Part shown: positions 18,784 to 29,649 of the stretch, piece after piece
How the letters are laid out: each line of letters opens with the position of its first letter
Position numbering within the stretch: the first letter of the stretch is position 1
Assembly: GCF_009906855.1 (NCBI RefSeq)
Contig: NZ_CP047650.1
Location: forward strand, 806,001 to 870,000
Direction: 5' to 3'
Source of the DNA: Xylophilus rhododendri
GTDB taxonomy: Bacteria; Pseudomonadota; Gammaproteobacteria; Burkholderiales; Burkholderiaceae_C
Length of the DNA stretch: 64,000 bases
Made by a program: the position numbers and the translations under genes
Notes under the pieces: generated by a model
Told to the model about the DNA's origin: nothing
Database searches by the model: none
The model's input: the letters and a program-made list of their open reading frames with translations, nothing else

Positions 18784-20846
18784 GCACCACCTCCTCCTCC
18801 ACCCTCTTCGGCCTGCTCGATGGCTGGGTCGCCAGCGGTGCCCTGCGCTCGCTCGACCGCGCCTTCGCCCGCTTCCTGCTGCAACACGACGCACAGGCCG
18901 GCGAACCGGCCCTGCTGGCCGCCGTGTTCGCCAGCCACCAGCTCGGCCGCGGCCATGCCTGCCTGGACCTGCGGGCGGCGCTGCACGATCCCGCCGGCAC
19001 GCTCGCCTTCGGCCAGGACGATGCGGACAGCGCCGATGAGGCCGCCGACACATCGCCCGCCGCCGCGCTCGCCGGCATCGACCTGGCGCGCTGGATCGCC
19101 GCCATCGACGCCGCGCGTTTCGTCGACGGCGACGGCCCCGGCGGCCAGGCGCCGCTGGTGCGCAGCGGCGAGCGCCTCTATCTGCGGCGCTACTGGCAGT
19201 ACGAACAGTCGGTGCGCCAGGCCATCGACAGCCGCGTCGCCACCCCGAGCGCCGCCGCCCGGTCGCAGGCCCACGCGGGTTTCGTCCAGGCGCTCGAAGC
19301 GCTGTTCCCCCGCGAGCCCGGCGCACCCGCCAACTGGCAGAAGATGGCCTGCGCCCTGGTCGCGCGCCAGGGTTTCGGCATCGTCACCGGCGGGCCCGGC
19401 ACCGGCAAGACGACCACCGTGGTGCGCCTGCTGGCCCTGCTGCAATACCTCGCGCTGTCGGGCGACGGCCAGCGCCTGCGCATCCGCCTGGCCGCACCGA
19501 CCGGCAAGGCCGCGGCCAGGCTGGGCGAATCGATCTCGGGCGCCGTCTCCCGGCTCGCGCTGCAGGACCTGCCCGGCGCCGCGGGCGTGCGCGAGGCCAT
19601 CCCCACCGCCGTCACCACGGTGCACCGCCTGCTGGGCAGCAAGCCGGACTCGCGCCAGTTCCGCCACGATGCGCAGAACCCGCTGCCGCTGGACGTGCTG
19701 GTGCTGGACGAAGCCTCGATGCTCGACCTGGAGATGTTCGCCGCCGTGCTCGCCGCCCTGCCCGCCCATGCGCAGCTGCTGCTGCTGGGCGACAAGGACC
19801 AGCTGGCCTCGGTGGAGGCCGGCTCGGTGCTGGGCGACCTCTGCCAGCGCGCCGATGCCGGCCACTACCTGCCGGCCACCGCCGCCTGGCTGGCCGACAT
19901 CACCGGCGAACAGGTCGACCCGGCCCTGATCGACCCGCACGGCCATGCACTGGACCAGGCCGTGGCCAAGCTGCGCGTCAGCTACCGATTCCACGAGAAC
20001 AGCGGCATCGGCCGCCTGGCCGACGCCGCCAACCGGGGCGACGTGAGCGCCGTGCGGCAGGCCCTGTCGCACGGTTATGCCGACCTGGCCTTCCAGGCAG
20101 ACACCGGCGACGCCGCCCTGCGCCGCCTGGTCACCCACGGCGCGGCGCAAGCCTTTCGCGGCACCGACGACACGAACCACCCCGCCGGCTACAGCCACTA
20201 CCTCGCCCTGGTGCGCGACGGCCGCCCGCCAGCCGATGCGCCCCGGGACGACTTCGACCGCTGGGCAGCCGAAGTGCTGCGCCGCTACGGCGAATTCCAG
20301 CTGCTCTGCGCGGTACGCGCCGGCCCCCTGGGCGTGGAGGCGGTCAACGAACGCATCGCCCGCCTGCTGCGCGCCGGCGGCTGGCTGGACACCGCGGCCG
20401 GCGACTGGTACAGCGGCCGGCCGGTGATGGTGACCCGCAACGACCACGCCCTCGGCCTGATGAACGGCGATGTCGGCATCACCCTGGCCCTGCCCCTGCA
20501 AGCGCCCGACGGCGCACTGGTCTGGGTGCCCCGCGTGGCTTTCGCCGCGCCCGGCAGCCCCGGCGGCATCCGCTGGGTCATGCCCAGCCGCCTGACCGAG
20601 GTCGAGACGGTGTTCGCGATGACCGTGCACAAATCGCAAGGCTCGGAATTCACCCACGCCGCCCTGCTGCTGCCGGCGCAGCCCAGCCGGGTGCTGACCC
20701 GGGAGCTGGTCTACACCGGCGTGACGCGCGCCAAACGCTGGTTCACCCTGGTCGCGTCGCCGCAGATGCTGGAGGCGGCCGTGCTGCAGCGGATCGAGCG
20801 GGCCAGCGGGTTGGCTGCGGAACAGAGCGGCGCCAGCATGGATTGA
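18780..20846 (+). CDS. recD: Exodeoxyribonuclease V subunit alpha (RecD)
   Basis: A 688-residue 5'-3' superfamily 1 helicase, the fast motor of RecBCD. Walker A is IVTGGPGTGKTTTVVRLL (about residue 200), Walker B is VLVLDEASMLDLEMF, and the C-terminal motifs AMTVHKSQGSEFTHAALLL and ELVYTGVTRAK are present. The start overlaps the recB stop by 4 bp. The last residues, after the conserved core, run into DNA that in another frame encodes the end of a HigB toxin (20839-20886). The extreme C-terminus may therefore have been rewritten by a rearrangement; the helicase core is complete. Confidence 0.96.
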   Translation: MSTTSSSTLFGLLDGWVASGALRSLDRAFARFLLQHDAQAGEPALLAAVFASHQLGRGHACLDLRAALHDPAGTLAFGQDDADSADEAADTSPAAALAGIDLARWIAAIDAARFVDGDGPGGQAPLVRSGERLYLRRYWQYEQSVRQAIDSRVATPSAAARSQAHAGFVQALEALFPREPGAPANWQKMACALVARQGFGIVTGGPGTGKTTTVVRLLALLQYLALSGDGQRLRIRLAAPTGKAAARLGESISGAVSRLALQDLPGAAGVREAIPTAVTTVHRLLGSKPDSRQFRHDAQNPLPLDVLVLDEASMLDLEMFAAVLAALPAHAQLLLLGDKDQLASVEAGSVLGDLCQRADAGHYLPATAAWLADITGEQVDPALIDPHGHALDQAVAKLRVSYRFHENSGIGRLADAANRGDVSAVRQALSHGYADLAFQADTGDAALRRLVTHGAAQAFRGTDDTNHPAGYSHYLALVRDGRPPADAPRDDFDRWAAEVLRRYGEFQLLCAVRAGPLGVEAVNERIARLLRAGGWLDTAAGDWYSGRPVMVTRNDHALGLMNGDVGITLALPLQAPDGALVWVPRVAFAAPGSPGGIRWVMPSRLTEVETVFAMTVHKSQGSEFTHAALLLPAQPSRVLTRELVYTGVTRAKRWFTLVASPQMLEAAVLQRIERASGLAAEQSGASMD

Positions 20847-20886
20847 TGAAGGTCCAGCAAATGTCGAGATCGTCGATTACCACTGA
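20839..20886 (+). pseudogene. 3' remnant of a HigB-type toxin gene
   Basis: Read in the frame offset from recD, these bases encode WIDEGPANVEIVDYH followed by TGA. This matches the characteristic C-terminus of RelE-superfamily HigB toxins, which end in a D-V-E-I-V-D-Y-H-like tail. No toxin-like sequence is found upstream, where recD occupies the DNA. The remnant ends 12 bp before the intact antitoxin gene, exactly the higB-higA arrangement. It appears to be the scar of a deletion that removed most of higB and joined its end to recD. Confidence 0.8.
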
Positions 20887-20898
20887 CGGGAGAAAGTC

Positions 20899-21216
20899 AT
20901 GAGCACCAGATTCAAGAACGGCATGCGCCCTATCCACCCGGGCGAGATCCTGCGGGAGGAATACCTCGTCCCCATGGGTATGAGCGTCAACGCCCTCGCC
21001 AAAGCGCTTCGCCTGACCACGAGCCGGGTCAACGACATCGTTCGTGAGCGGCGCGGTATCACCCCGGACACGGCGCTACGCCTGGCCAGGTATTTCGGCG
21101 CGGATGCCCAATCCTGGCTCAATCTGCAACAAGCCTTTGAATTGCGCGTGGCTGAGACGGACGTTCAACTACAACAAGCACTGGAAGAGATTGAACCGAT
21201 GGCGCTGGCCGCCTGA
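20899..21216 (+). CDS. higA: HigA family antitoxin (orphan)
   Basis: A 105-residue HigA/VapA-type antitoxin that normally binds and neutralises the mRNA-cleaving HigB and represses its own promoter. The family start RPIHPGEILREEYLVPMGMS and the helix-turn-helix NALAKALRLTTSRVNDIVRERRGI are clear, followed by LARYFGADAQSWLNLQ. A GGGAG site precedes the ATG. Its toxin is reduced to a 15-residue tail just upstream, so it is a solitary antitoxin and may have lost its original promoter. It could persist as a DNA-binding regulator or by chance. Confidence 0.93.
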   Translation: MSTRFKNGMRPIHPGEILREEYLVPMGMSVNALAKALRLTTSRVNDIVRERRGITPDTALRLARYFGADAQSWLNLQQAFELRVAETDVQLQQALEEIEPMALAA

Positions 21217-21344
21217 GCCAGCGAAATCCAGGCCCGCTTCGCACCGATGCATCGCGCCAACTTTCAGACGCACTGGATCATGGCCAAGCCGCTGCAGGAA
21301 ATGAGCCTTAGGGATGTGCACTCGCCATGCCTGCACTCGTGGCT

Positions 21345-22250
21345 TCAATCCGCATGCACCAGCGCAGCATTGTTCCGAAGGCGCTCCACCGCCAGATCGA
21401 TGAAGGCCCTTGCCTTGGCCGTGACCCTGCGGCCTTCCGCATGGACGACATGCACGGGCAAGGCGGGTTCCTCGAACTCGGGAAGCACCACTTCCAGCCG
21501 TCCCGCATGGATGTCCGCGGCCACCTGGTAGGACAGCACCCGCGTGATGCCCCAGCCTTTCAGCGCGGCTTCGATGGCCGCTTCGTTGGTATTGCAGAAC
21601 AGGCGCGGCCGCACCTGGATGCCGGCCCGATGGCCGTGCCCGAAACGCCATTCGAGCGATGACCACGCGCCGACGGCCGCGATGATCCTGTGCTGGCCGA
21701 GATCGCCGGGGCGTTCCGGCCGGCCGGCTGCCGCGAGGTAGGTCGCGGACGCACAGACCACCCGGCGCACGCTGCCCACCTTGATGGCGTGATAGCCCGA
21801 GGACGGCAGGTGTCCGATGCGCACGGCGACATCGATTCCTTCTTCGACGAGATGGGTGTTCCGGTCCACGAACAACGCCTGCCCGGTCATGGTCGGATAG
21901 CGGTCCAGGTATTCCGTGAGGATGGGCAGCACGTGCAGGGTGCCGAATCGCGTCGATGCCGTCACCGTGAGGGTTCCGCTGGGCGTGGCATGGGCACCCG
22001 CGGCGCCGGCGTCGGCTTCCTCCACCTCCAGCAGGATGCGGCGGCAGTCCTCCAGGTACCGGGCGCCCGCCTCGGTCGGTTTCACCGAACGTGTGGTGCG
22101 TTGCAGCAGGCGTGCGCCGACACCCTCCTCCAGCATGGCGATGGCCCGCGTCACGGCGGGCGGACTCATGTGCAGCGCCCTCGCCGCGCCCGCGAAGCCG
22201 CCCACCTCCGCCACCTTGACGAAGACCGTCATGCACAGCAATTTGTCCAT
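21345..22250 (-). CDS. LysR family transcriptional regulator
   Basis: A 301-residue LysR regulator. The N-terminal winged helix is typical ([50 protein letters not shown]). The effector domain (about 90-295) includes [20 protein letters not shown] and [14 protein letters not shown]. It is divergent from a glutathione S-transferase gene over about 106 bp that contains a LysR-like dyad, so it probably controls the GST and perhaps the oxidoreductase downstream. The effector is unknown. The 128 bp between its stop and higA shows no gene. Confidence 0.94.
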   Translation of the reverse strand: MDKLLCMTVFVKVAEVGGFAGAARALHMSPPAVTRAIAMLEEGVGARLLQRTTRSVKPTEAGARYLEDCRRILLEVEEADAGAAGAHATPSGTLTVTASTRFGTLHVLPILTEYLDRYPTMTGQALFVDRNTHLVEEGIDVAVRIGHLPSSGYHAIKVGSVRRVVCASATYLAAAGRPERPGDLGQHRIIAAVGAWSSLEWRFGHGHRAGIQVRPRLFCNTNEAAIEAALKGWGITRVLSYQVAADIHAGRLEVVLPEFEEPALPVHVVHAEGRRVTAKARAFIDLAVERLRNNAALVHAD

Positions 22251-22255
22251 TCGCC

Positions 22256-22272
22256 ATTCCGATTTGTGGAAT
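22256..22272. promoter_or_regulatory. Candidate LysR-type operator
   Basis: ATTCC-N7-GGAAT is a perfect dyad just upstream of the lysR start and contains the T-N11-A spacing typical of LysR binding sites. It lies in the divergent promoter region shared with the GST gene. GGATTCT occurs again at 22277 and 22291, possibly an additional contact. Position and symmetry are the only support. Confidence 0.5.
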
Positions 22273-22356
22273 ACAGGATTCTATGTTTTCGGGATTCTCT
22301 TCACCGAGGGGAATTATCAGAATGCGGCCCTGTCAGTCACCACAGGAACTCCCGCC

Positions 22357-22986
22357 ATGAAGCTCTACCACTTTCCCTTGTCCGGCCACGCCCACCGAGC
22401 ACGCCTCTTTCTTTCCCTGCTGGATGTGCCGCACGAAGTCATCGACGTGGACCTGGCCAACGGCGCCCACAAGACGGCCGGCTTCCTCGCCATCAACGCC
22501 TTCGGCCAGGTACCGGTGCTGGACGACGACGGCACGCTCGTCAGCGACTCCAACGCCATCCTCGTGTACCTCGCCAAGAAGCTGGGCCGCACCGACTGGC
22601 TGCCGGAGGACGCGGCGGGCGCGGCACGGGTGCAGCGCTGGCTGTCCGTGGCGGCCGGTGAAATCGCCTACGGCCCCGCCGCGGCCCGCCTGATCACGGT
22701 TTTCAAATCCTCGCATCGGGCCGAGGAAGTCATCGCACGGGCCCATGCGATCTTCGAACGCATGGAACAGGCGCTGGAGGGCCGGGACTGGATCGCAAGC
22801 GCAAGACCCGGGACCGTCTCGGCACCGACCATCGCCGACGTGGCGCTGTACAGCTACACCGACCGCGCGCCGGAAGGCTGCGTGGACCTGGTGGCCTATC
22901 CCAACATCCGGGCGTGGCTGGCGCGCGTGCAAGCCTTGCCCGGCTTCGTTCCGTTCCAGAGGACGCCCGTCGGCCTGGCCGCCTGA
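22357..22986 (+). CDS. Glutathione S-transferase
   Basis: A 209-residue GST that conjugates glutathione to electrophiles. The thioredoxin-like N-terminal domain (about 1-78) starts [20 protein letters not shown] and contains the cis-proline loop [11 protein letters not shown] and the glutathione-binding [11 protein letters not shown]. The helical C-terminal domain ends in [16 protein letters not shown]. The start has an AGGA-type site upstream. It is divergent from the LysR gene and immediately upstream of the flavin/iron-sulfur oxidoreductase. An oxidative or xenobiotic response is a reasonable inference; the substrate is unknown. Confidence 0.93.
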   Translation: MKLYHFPLSGHAHRARLFLSLLDVPHEVIDVDLANGAHKTAGFLAINAFGQVPVLDDDGTLVSDSNAILVYLAKKLGRTDWLPEDAAGAARVQRWLSVAAGEIAYGPAAARLITVFKSSHRAEEVIARAHAIFERMEQALEGRDWIASARPGTVSAPTIADVALYSYTDRAPEGCVDLVAYPNIRAWLARVQALPGFVPFQRTPVGLAA

Positions 22987-25094
22987 AGCGCGCGGAAGGA
23001 TCCTCCAATGGCTGCGCCCGCCCCCTCCCGCCCGACACCGCTTCCCCCTGGCATCCGGGCGAGCTGGAAATCCAGCGCAAGGCAGGCGTGGTGGCGCAGA
23101 TGGACTCTTTCGGGCGCCAGTACGTACGGACCTTCATGCCCGAGCAGCACCGGGAGTTCTTTCCGCTGCTGCCCTTCGTTCTGCTGGGTGCGGTCGATCC
23201 AGGCGGGGATGTGTGGGCCACCATGCGCGCGGGCGTGCCCGGTTTTCTGAGCGCGCCGGACGAACATCACCTGAGCGTCGACACGGTGCGTGAACCCGCC
23301 GACCCCGCGGACGCCGGCCTGGAAGACGGTGACGCGGTCGGCCTGCTGGGCATCGACCTGATGACACGCCGGCGCAACCGGCTCAACGGGATCATCCGCC
23401 GCACCGTGGGCGAAGACCGGTTTTCCATCGAAGTCGGGCAGAGCTTCGGCGCCTGCCCGCGCTACATCACCAACCGCTCCTGCGTGCCGACCCGGCCACC
23501 CGGTCGAACGTCGCCGCAAGCCCCCCGTCTCGCCGACGGGATGGACGCCGAGGCACGCCGCCTGATCGCCAGTGCCGACAGCCTGTTCGTCGCCTCCTAC
23601 ATCGAGGCGAAGGACAGCCGCGACGGCCGGCGCCAGGTGGATGTGTCGCACCGCGGCGGCAAGCCCGGCTTCGTGCGGCTCGACGCCGATGGCGGTCTCA
23701 CCGTGCCGGAGTTCAACGGCAATCTCTTCTTCAATACCCTGGGCAACTTCGTCCTCAACCCCAAGGCGGGCCTGCTGTTCGTCGATTACGAGACGGGCGA
23801 CATGCTGCAGATGACGGGTGTGGCCGAGGTGATCCTGGACTCGCCGGAAATCGCCGCCTTCCAGGGCGCCGAGCGCCTGTGGCGTTTCATGCCCCGCAAG
23901 GTCGTCCACCGACCGGCGGGCCTGCCGCTGCGCTGGGACCGACGCCCGGACGGCGCATCGCCCAGCGTGTTCCTGACCGGCAGCTGGGACGAAGCTTCCG
24001 CCCGCCTGCAGGCGCAGGCGCTGGCCGGCCGGTGGCGGCCGTTCCGCATCGCGCGGGCCACCGAGGAAAGCAGCACGGTCCGCTCCCTCGTGCTCGAAGC
24101 GGCCGATGGCGTGGCCATGGTTCCGCATCTGGCGGGGCAGCACCTGCCCTTGCGTCTGGTCGATGCCGATGCGTCCGCAGCTTCCGGCCCTGCGCCGATC
24201 CGCAGCTACACCCTGTCGTCCGCGCCGGGAGACAAGCTCTACCGCATCAGCGTCAAGCGCGACGGCGTGGTATCGCAAGGCCTGCACCGGCTGCAGGAAG
24301 GCGAGCTGGTCGAGGTACAGGGCCCCGCAGGCGCCTTCACCATCGACGCTTCGCAGCGGCGCCCGGCGGTGCTGCTGGCGGCGGGCATCGGCATCACGCC
24401 CATCCTGTCCATGCTGCGGCATCTGGTGCTGGAGGGCGTTCGTACGCGGCATCGCCGGCCGGCGTGGATCTTCCATTCGGCCCGAACGAAAGCCGAGCGC
24501 GCGTTCGACCGTGAAATCGCCCAACTGGCCGGCGCTTCGGAAGGAGCCGTTCGGCGGGTGCGTGTGCTCGGCTCCGGCCAGGGCGCGAAGGCCGTGGCCG
24601 ACTACGACGCCATCGGCCGCATCGACCTGGATCTGCTTCAGGCGCACCTGCCGCTGGCCGACTACGACTTCTACCTGTGCGGGCCGGCGGGCTTCATGCA
24701 GTCGCTGTACGACGGCTTGCGCTCCCTGAACATCGCCGACGAACGCATCCACGCCGAATCGTTCGGACCCGCCGGCCTGAAACGGTCGGGCCTGGCCGCC
24801 AGCTCCGGCCGTGCGGACGCGGCGCCGTCGCCGGTCGCCGCCGAGGTGGTCTTCTCGGTATCGGGCAGACAGGCGACCTGGAAGCCCGGCGATGGCTCGA
24901 TCCTGGAGATCGCCGAAAAGGCAGGTCTGGCGCCGGCCTACGGCTGCCGCAGCGGCAGTTGCGGGACTTGCAGGACCAGGATCGGCGGCGGACAGGTCGC
25001 ATACATCACCACCCCCACCGCACCTGTCGGCGCCGACGAAGCCTTGGTCTGTTGCGCCGTGCCCGCCACCGCCTTGGTCTCGGTCATTTGCTAG
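22914..25094 (+). CDS. PNPOx-like / ferredoxin-reductase / 2Fe-2S three-domain oxidoreductase; 5' end probably frameshifted
   Basis: Residues are counted from the first in-frame ATG (22914). About 65-320 is a pyridoxamine-phosphate-oxidase-like flavin domain, 350-595 a ferredoxin-reductase domain with IRSYTLSS for [16 protein letters not shown] for NAD(P) and YLCGPAGFM, and 640-726 a plant-type 2Fe-2S domain with CRSGSCGTC and a distal cysteine. Start: an ATG at 23008 with an AAGGA site 7 bp upstream looks authentic but is out of frame by one base. Adding one C to the C5 run at 23021-23025 would join it to the recognisable [13 protein letters not shown]. Coordinates give the whole open frame, and the part overlapping the GST is probably untranslated. 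Substrate unknown. Confidence 0.8.
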   Translation: MAGARASLARLRSVPEDARRPGRLKRAEGSSNGCARPLPPDTASPWHPGELEIQRKAGVVAQMDSFGRQYVRTFMPEQHREFFPLLPFVLLGAVDPGGDVWATMRAGVPGFLSAPDEHHLSVDTVREPADPADAGLEDGDAVGLLGIDLMTRRRNRLNGIIRRTVGEDRFSIEVGQSFGACPRYITNRSCVPTRPPGRTSPQAPRLADGMDAEARRLIASADSLFVASYIEAKDSRDGRRQVDVSHRGGKPGFVRLDADGGLTVPEFNGNLFFNTLGNFVLNPKAGLLFVDYETGDMLQMTGVAEVILDSPEIAAFQGAERLWRFMPRKVVHRPAGLPLRWDRRPDGASPSVFLTGSWDEASARLQAQALAGRWRPFRIARATEESSTVRSLVLEAADGVAMVPHLAGQHLPLRLVDADASAASGPAPIRSYTLSSAPGDKLYRISVKRDGVVSQGLHRLQEGELVEVQGPAGAFTIDASQRRPAVLLAAGIGITPILSMLRHLVLEGVRTRHRRPAWIFHSARTKAERAFDREIAQLAGASEGAVRRVRVLGSGQGAKAVADYDAIGRIDLDLLQAHLPLADYDFYLCGPAGFMQSLYDGLRSLNIADERIHAESFGPAGLKRSGLAASSGRADAAPSPVAAEVVFSVSGRQATWKPGDGSILEIAEKAGLAPAYGCRSGSCGTCRTRIGGGQVAYITTPTAPVGADEALVCCAVPATALVSVIC

Positions 25095-25127
25095 GGCACA
25101 CCTGCTGCGAGCTATAAATGAAAAAAA

Positions 25128-25157
25128 CCCCGCAAGCCTGAGACTTGCGGGGTTTTT
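25128..25157. terminator. Bidirectional rho-independent terminator
   Basis: CCCCGCAAG and CTTGCGGGG form a perfect 9-bp stem with a 7-base loop, followed by T5 on the plus strand and flanked by A7 on the left, which reads as T7 on the minus strand. It can stop transcripts of the oxidoreductase from the left and of tRNA-Val from the right. Confidence 0.9.
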
Positions 25158-25161
25158 GAAT

Positions 25162-25236
25162 TGGTGGGTGATGCAGGGTTTGAACCTGCGACCCCTGCCG
25201 TGTGAAGGCAGTGCTCTACCGCTGAGCTAATCACCC
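25162..25236 (-). tRNA. tRNA-Val (CAC)
   Basis: The reverse strand folds as a 75-nt cloverleaf. The acceptor stem is GGGTGAT/ATCACCC, the D arm GCTC-AGCGGTA-GAGC, and the anticodon arm CTGCC-TTCACAC-GGCAG with anticodon CAC. The T arm is GCAGG-TTCAAAC-CCTGC, and the 3' CCA is encoded. It reads the GUG valine codon. It stands alone between the terminator and dnaQ. Confidence 0.97.
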
Positions 25237-25267
25237 GTCAAAACGCTGTTGCGTCCTGAGCCCACGA

Positions 25268-25987
25268 TTATGCCACAGGATTTTCGAACTTTCGCCAGAT
25301 TGCAGCGCCGCCTGCAGATTTATCGAGCTGCTTGAGCACGCCGTCATGCGCGCTGACCTCCTGCTCGGTCGCCATCAGCACCGGCAGGGTGAACTGGCTC
25401 AGGTCGATGCGGATCACTTCCACGGTGCCATTGGAATCGTCCGAGCCGGCATCCATGATCAGCGCGTCCTGGCCGCGGGTCATGTTGATGTAGACGTCGG
25501 CCAGCAGCTCCGCGTCCAGCAGCGCGCCGTGCAGCGTGCGGCCGGAGTTGTCGACTTCCAGGCGGTCGCACAGGGCATCGAGCGAATTGCGCTTGCCGGG
25601 GAACATCTCCTTGGCCATCAGCAGCGTGTCGGTCACGCTGGCGACGATGTTGCGAATGCCCGGGCGGCCCACGAGCTGCAGTTCCTTGTTGAGGAAACCC
25701 ACGTCGAAGGCGGCGTTGTGGATGATGAGTTCGGCGCCGGCCAGGTAGTCCAGCACCTCGTCGACCACTTCGGCGAACTTGGGTTTGTCCTTCAGGAACT
25801 CGTTGCTGATGCCGTGCACCCGCAGCGCGTCTTCATGGCTGTCGCGCTCGGGGTTCAGGTAGAGGTGCAGGTTGCGGCCGGTGAACTTGCGGTTGACCAT
25901 TTCGACCGCACCGATCTCGATGATGCGGTCGCCGGCCTCGGCCGAGAGGCCGGTGGTTTCGGTATCGAAGACGATCTGGCGGCTCAT
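25268..25987 (-). CDS. dnaQ: DNA polymerase III subunit epsilon (proofreading exonuclease)
   Basis: A 239-residue DEDDh 3'-5' exonuclease that proofreads for the replicative polymerase. ExoI is FDTETTG (residues 7-13), ExoII is NAAFDVGFLNKE, and ExoIII is HGALLDAELLADVY with the catalytic histidine and aspartate. The C-terminal segment QFTLPVLMATEQEVSAHD resembles the tail that contacts the polymerase alpha subunit. Length is normal. It lies 16 bp downstream of fdx on the same strand and may be read with the isc operon. Confidence 0.96.
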   Translation of the reverse strand: MSRQIVFDTETTGLSAEAGDRIIEIGAVEMVNRKFTGRNLHLYLNPERDSHEDALRVHGISNEFLKDKPKFAEVVDEVLDYLAGAELIIHNAAFDVGFLNKELQLVGRPGIRNIVASVTDTLLMAKEMFPGKRNSLDALCDRLEVDNSGRTLHGALLDAELLADVYINMTRGQDALIMDAGSDDSNGTVEVIRIDLSQFTLPVLMATEQEVSAHDGVLKQLDKSAGGAAIWRKFENPVA

Positions 25988-26003
25988 GTGCTGCGGCCCT
26001 TTT

Positions 26004-26342
26004 TCAGTGGTTTTCCTTGGCGTGGTTGATCGAGTACTTGGGTATCTCGATCGTCACGTCCTGCTGCGCCAGGATGGCCTGGCAGGACAGGCGCGACTGC
26101 GGCTCCAGGCCCCAGGCGCGGTCGAGCAGGTCTTCCTCGGCCTCTTCCGCCTCGTTGAGCGAGGCCAGGCCCTGGCGCACCACCACATGGCAGGTGGTGC
26201 AGGCACAGCTCATGTCGCAGGCATGCTCGATGTCGATGTGGTTGTCGAGCAGCGCCTCGCAGATGGAGGTGCCGGCGGGAGCGCTGATTTCGGCGCCCGC
26301 GGGGCAGTACTCGGGATGCGGCAGGATCTTGATGACGGGCAT
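26004..26342 (-). CDS. fdx: ISC system 2Fe-2S ferredoxin
   Basis: A 112-residue adrenodoxin-type ferredoxin that supplies electrons for Fe-S cluster assembly on IscU. The cluster ligands follow the C-x5-C-x2-C pattern in CDMSCACTTC, with the fourth cysteine in RLSCQ. The acidic helix EAEEAEEDLLDRAWGL is typical of partner-binding in this family. It follows hscA by about 37 bp and is the last recognised isc gene; no iscX is seen before dnaQ. Confidence 0.96.
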   Translation of the reverse strand: MPVIKILPHPEYCPAGAEISAPAGTSICEALLDNHIDIEHACDMSCACTTCHVVVRQGLASLNEAEEAEEDLLDRAWGLEPQSRLSCQAILAQQDVTIEIPKYSINHAKENH

Positions 26343-26379
26343 GTCGTGGGGTCTATCGGTTCTTCTGAAGGGCGGCGGC

Positions 26380-28251
<1,872 letters not shown>

Positions 28252-28308
28252 GCGGGGAAAAGGGAAACGAAAGAACGAAAGGCGCCGCGAGGACCGCGGC
28301 GCAGGAGG

Positions 28309-28827
28309 CTATTGTCCGACCAACGCGCGGCGCGCATCGATGTCGTCGGCAAAGCGCGCAAGAAACATAAGGGCACGGACTTGCGCTGACGCGGCGGGGT
28401 AGTCGTGCTTTTCATCGAGCAGCTCGGCGCAGCGGGCGATGGCGGCCTGGCGGGCGGCTTCGACCTCGGCTTCCAGTGCATCCACGGCGGCGCGGTTTTC
28501 CGCATCGTCGAGCGCCTCGCGCCACTCCATCTGCTGCATCAGGAAGGCGGCCGGCATGGCGGTGTTGGTCTCGGCGGAGATCGGCGCGCCGTTCAGCTCG
28601 CACAGATAGGCGGCGCGCTTGAGGGGACTGCGCAGCCGGCGGTTGGCCTCGTTGATGCGCACCGACCATTGCATGGCCAGGCGCTGGGCCGCCGCGCCCT
28701 GGGCGGCGAAACGGTCAGGATGTGCCTCGCGCTGCAGCGCCTTCCAGCGCTCGTCGAGCTGTGCAAGATCCTGGGCGAAGGTGGCGGGCACGCCGAACAG
28801 TTCGAAATCGTTGGCCTGGATGTCCAT
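28309..28827 (-). CDS. hscB: Fe-S assembly co-chaperone HscB
   Basis: A 172-residue J-domain co-chaperone that brings IscU to HscA and stimulates its ATPase. The J domain (about 1-80) has the HPD motif in REAHPDRFA and begins NDFELFGVPATFAQDLAQLD (split: NDFELFGVP, ATFAQDLAQLD). The C-terminal three-helix IscU-binding part includes FLMQQMEWREALDDAE. It starts just downstream of a hairpin with a T-run on the coding strand, so its expression may be set below that of iscA. Confidence 0.96.
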   Translation of the reverse strand: MDIQANDFELFGVPATFAQDLAQLDERWKALQREAHPDRFAAQGAAAQRLAMQWSVRINEANRRLRSPLKRAAYLCELNGAPISAETNTAMPAAFLMQQMEWREALDDAENRAAVDALEAEVEAARQAAIARCAELLDEKHDYPAASAQVRALMFLARFADDIDARRALVGQ

Positions 28828-28836
28828 TGGAGGCAG

Positions 28837-28866
28837 AAAAAAGCCGCCCGCGCGAGCTTGGGCGGC
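28837..28866 (-). terminator. Intrinsic terminator/attenuator between iscA and hscB
   Basis: On the minus strand GCCGCCC, a 10-base loop, GGGCGGC and then T6 form a classic intrinsic terminator. It begins 20 bp after the iscA stop and ends 10 bp before the hscB start. Partial termination here would give a short iscRSUA transcript and a weaker hscBA-fdx read-through. Confidence 0.75.
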
Positions 28867-28885
28867 TGTCGCGAGCAGGCTCGCT

Positions 28886-29209
28886 TCAGATACGGAAGGA
28901 CTCGCCGCAACCGCAACGATCGCGCTCGTTGGGGTTGAGGAACTTGAAGCCTTCGTTCAGGCCTTCGCGCACGAAGTCGAGCTGGGTGCCGTCGATGTAG
29001 GCCAGGCTTTTCGGATCGACCAGCACCTTGATGCCATGGTCCTCGAACACGATGTCGCCATCGGCGTTGTCGTCCACGTACTCCAGCTTGTAGGCCAGGC
29101 CGGAACAACCCGTGGTCTTCACGCCCAGGCGCACACCGATACCGCGACCGCGCTTGGTGAGGTAGCGGTTCACATGCCGCGCAGCGGCTTCGGTAAGGGT
29201 GACGGCCAT
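28886..29209 (-). CDS. iscA: A-type Fe-S carrier IscA
   Basis: A 107-residue A-type carrier that receives Fe-S clusters and hands them to apoproteins. All three ligand cysteines are present: [14 protein letters not shown] (about residue 35) and [11 protein letters not shown] at the end. The ATG at 29209 starts 2 bp after the iscU stop. A longer open frame upstream lies over iscU and is not family-like. Order and spacing are standard for an isc operon. Confidence 0.96.
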   Translation of the reverse strand: MAVTLTEAAARHVNRYLTKRGRGIGVRLGVKTTGCSGLAYKLEYVDDNADGDIVFEDHGIKVLVDPKSLAYIDGTQLDFVREGLNEGFKFLNPNERDRCGCGESFRI

Positions 29210-29211
29210 GA

Positions 29212-29613
29212 TCAGGCGGCCGCGGCGGCTTCGACGTGCTTCTTGCGGTAGTCGTCCACCGCCGCCTTGATGGCGTCCTCGGCCAGGATGGAGCAGTGGA
29301 TCTTCACCGGCGGCAGCGCCAGCTCTTCGGCGATCACGCTGTTCTTCAGCGCGGCCGCTTCGTCCAGCGTCTTGCCCTTGACCCATTCGGTCACCAGCGA
29401 AGACGAGGCGATGGCGGAGCCGCAGCCGTAGGTCTTGAAACGCGCGTCCTCGATGACGCCGGTTTCCGCATTAACCTTGATCTGCAGCTTCATCACGTCG
29501 CCGCAGGCCGGCGCGCCGACCATGCCGGTGCCCACGCTGTCGTCGCCCTTTTCGAAGGAGCCGACGTTGCGGGGGTTTTCATAGTGGTCGATGACCTTGT
29601 CGGAGTAAGCCAT
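29212..29613 (-). CDS. iscU: Fe-S cluster scaffold IscU
   Basis: A 133-residue scaffold on which 2Fe-2S clusters are built from sulfur supplied by IscS. The three ligand cysteines and the conserved aspartate are visible in [29 protein letters not shown] and [15 protein letters not shown]. The HscA-recognition segment LPPVK is present just before the last cysteine. It starts about 36 bp after iscS. Confidence 0.97.
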   Translation of the reverse strand: MAYSDKVIDHYENPRNVGSFEKGDDSVGTGMVGAPACGDVMKLQIKVNAETGVIEDARFKTYGCGSAIASSSLVTEWVKGKTLDEAAALKNSVIAEELALPPVKIHCSILAEDAIKAAVDDYRKKHVEAAAAA

Positions 29614-29649
29614 GGTGGGGTCCCTTCTTGCTTATGACGGCCGCGGCGC

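Noticed and set aside
14869..19326. A 1485-codon open frame antisense to recB/recD
   Set aside because: High G+C makes stop codons rare in shadow frames. The encoded protein is Arg/Gly/Ala/Gln-rich without motifs, while the plus strand carries perfect RecB and RecD motifs and ATGA-coupled starts.
21217..21344. Possible remnant coding sequence between higA and lysR
   Set aside because: A short open stretch exists but matches nothing recognisable and has no start signal.
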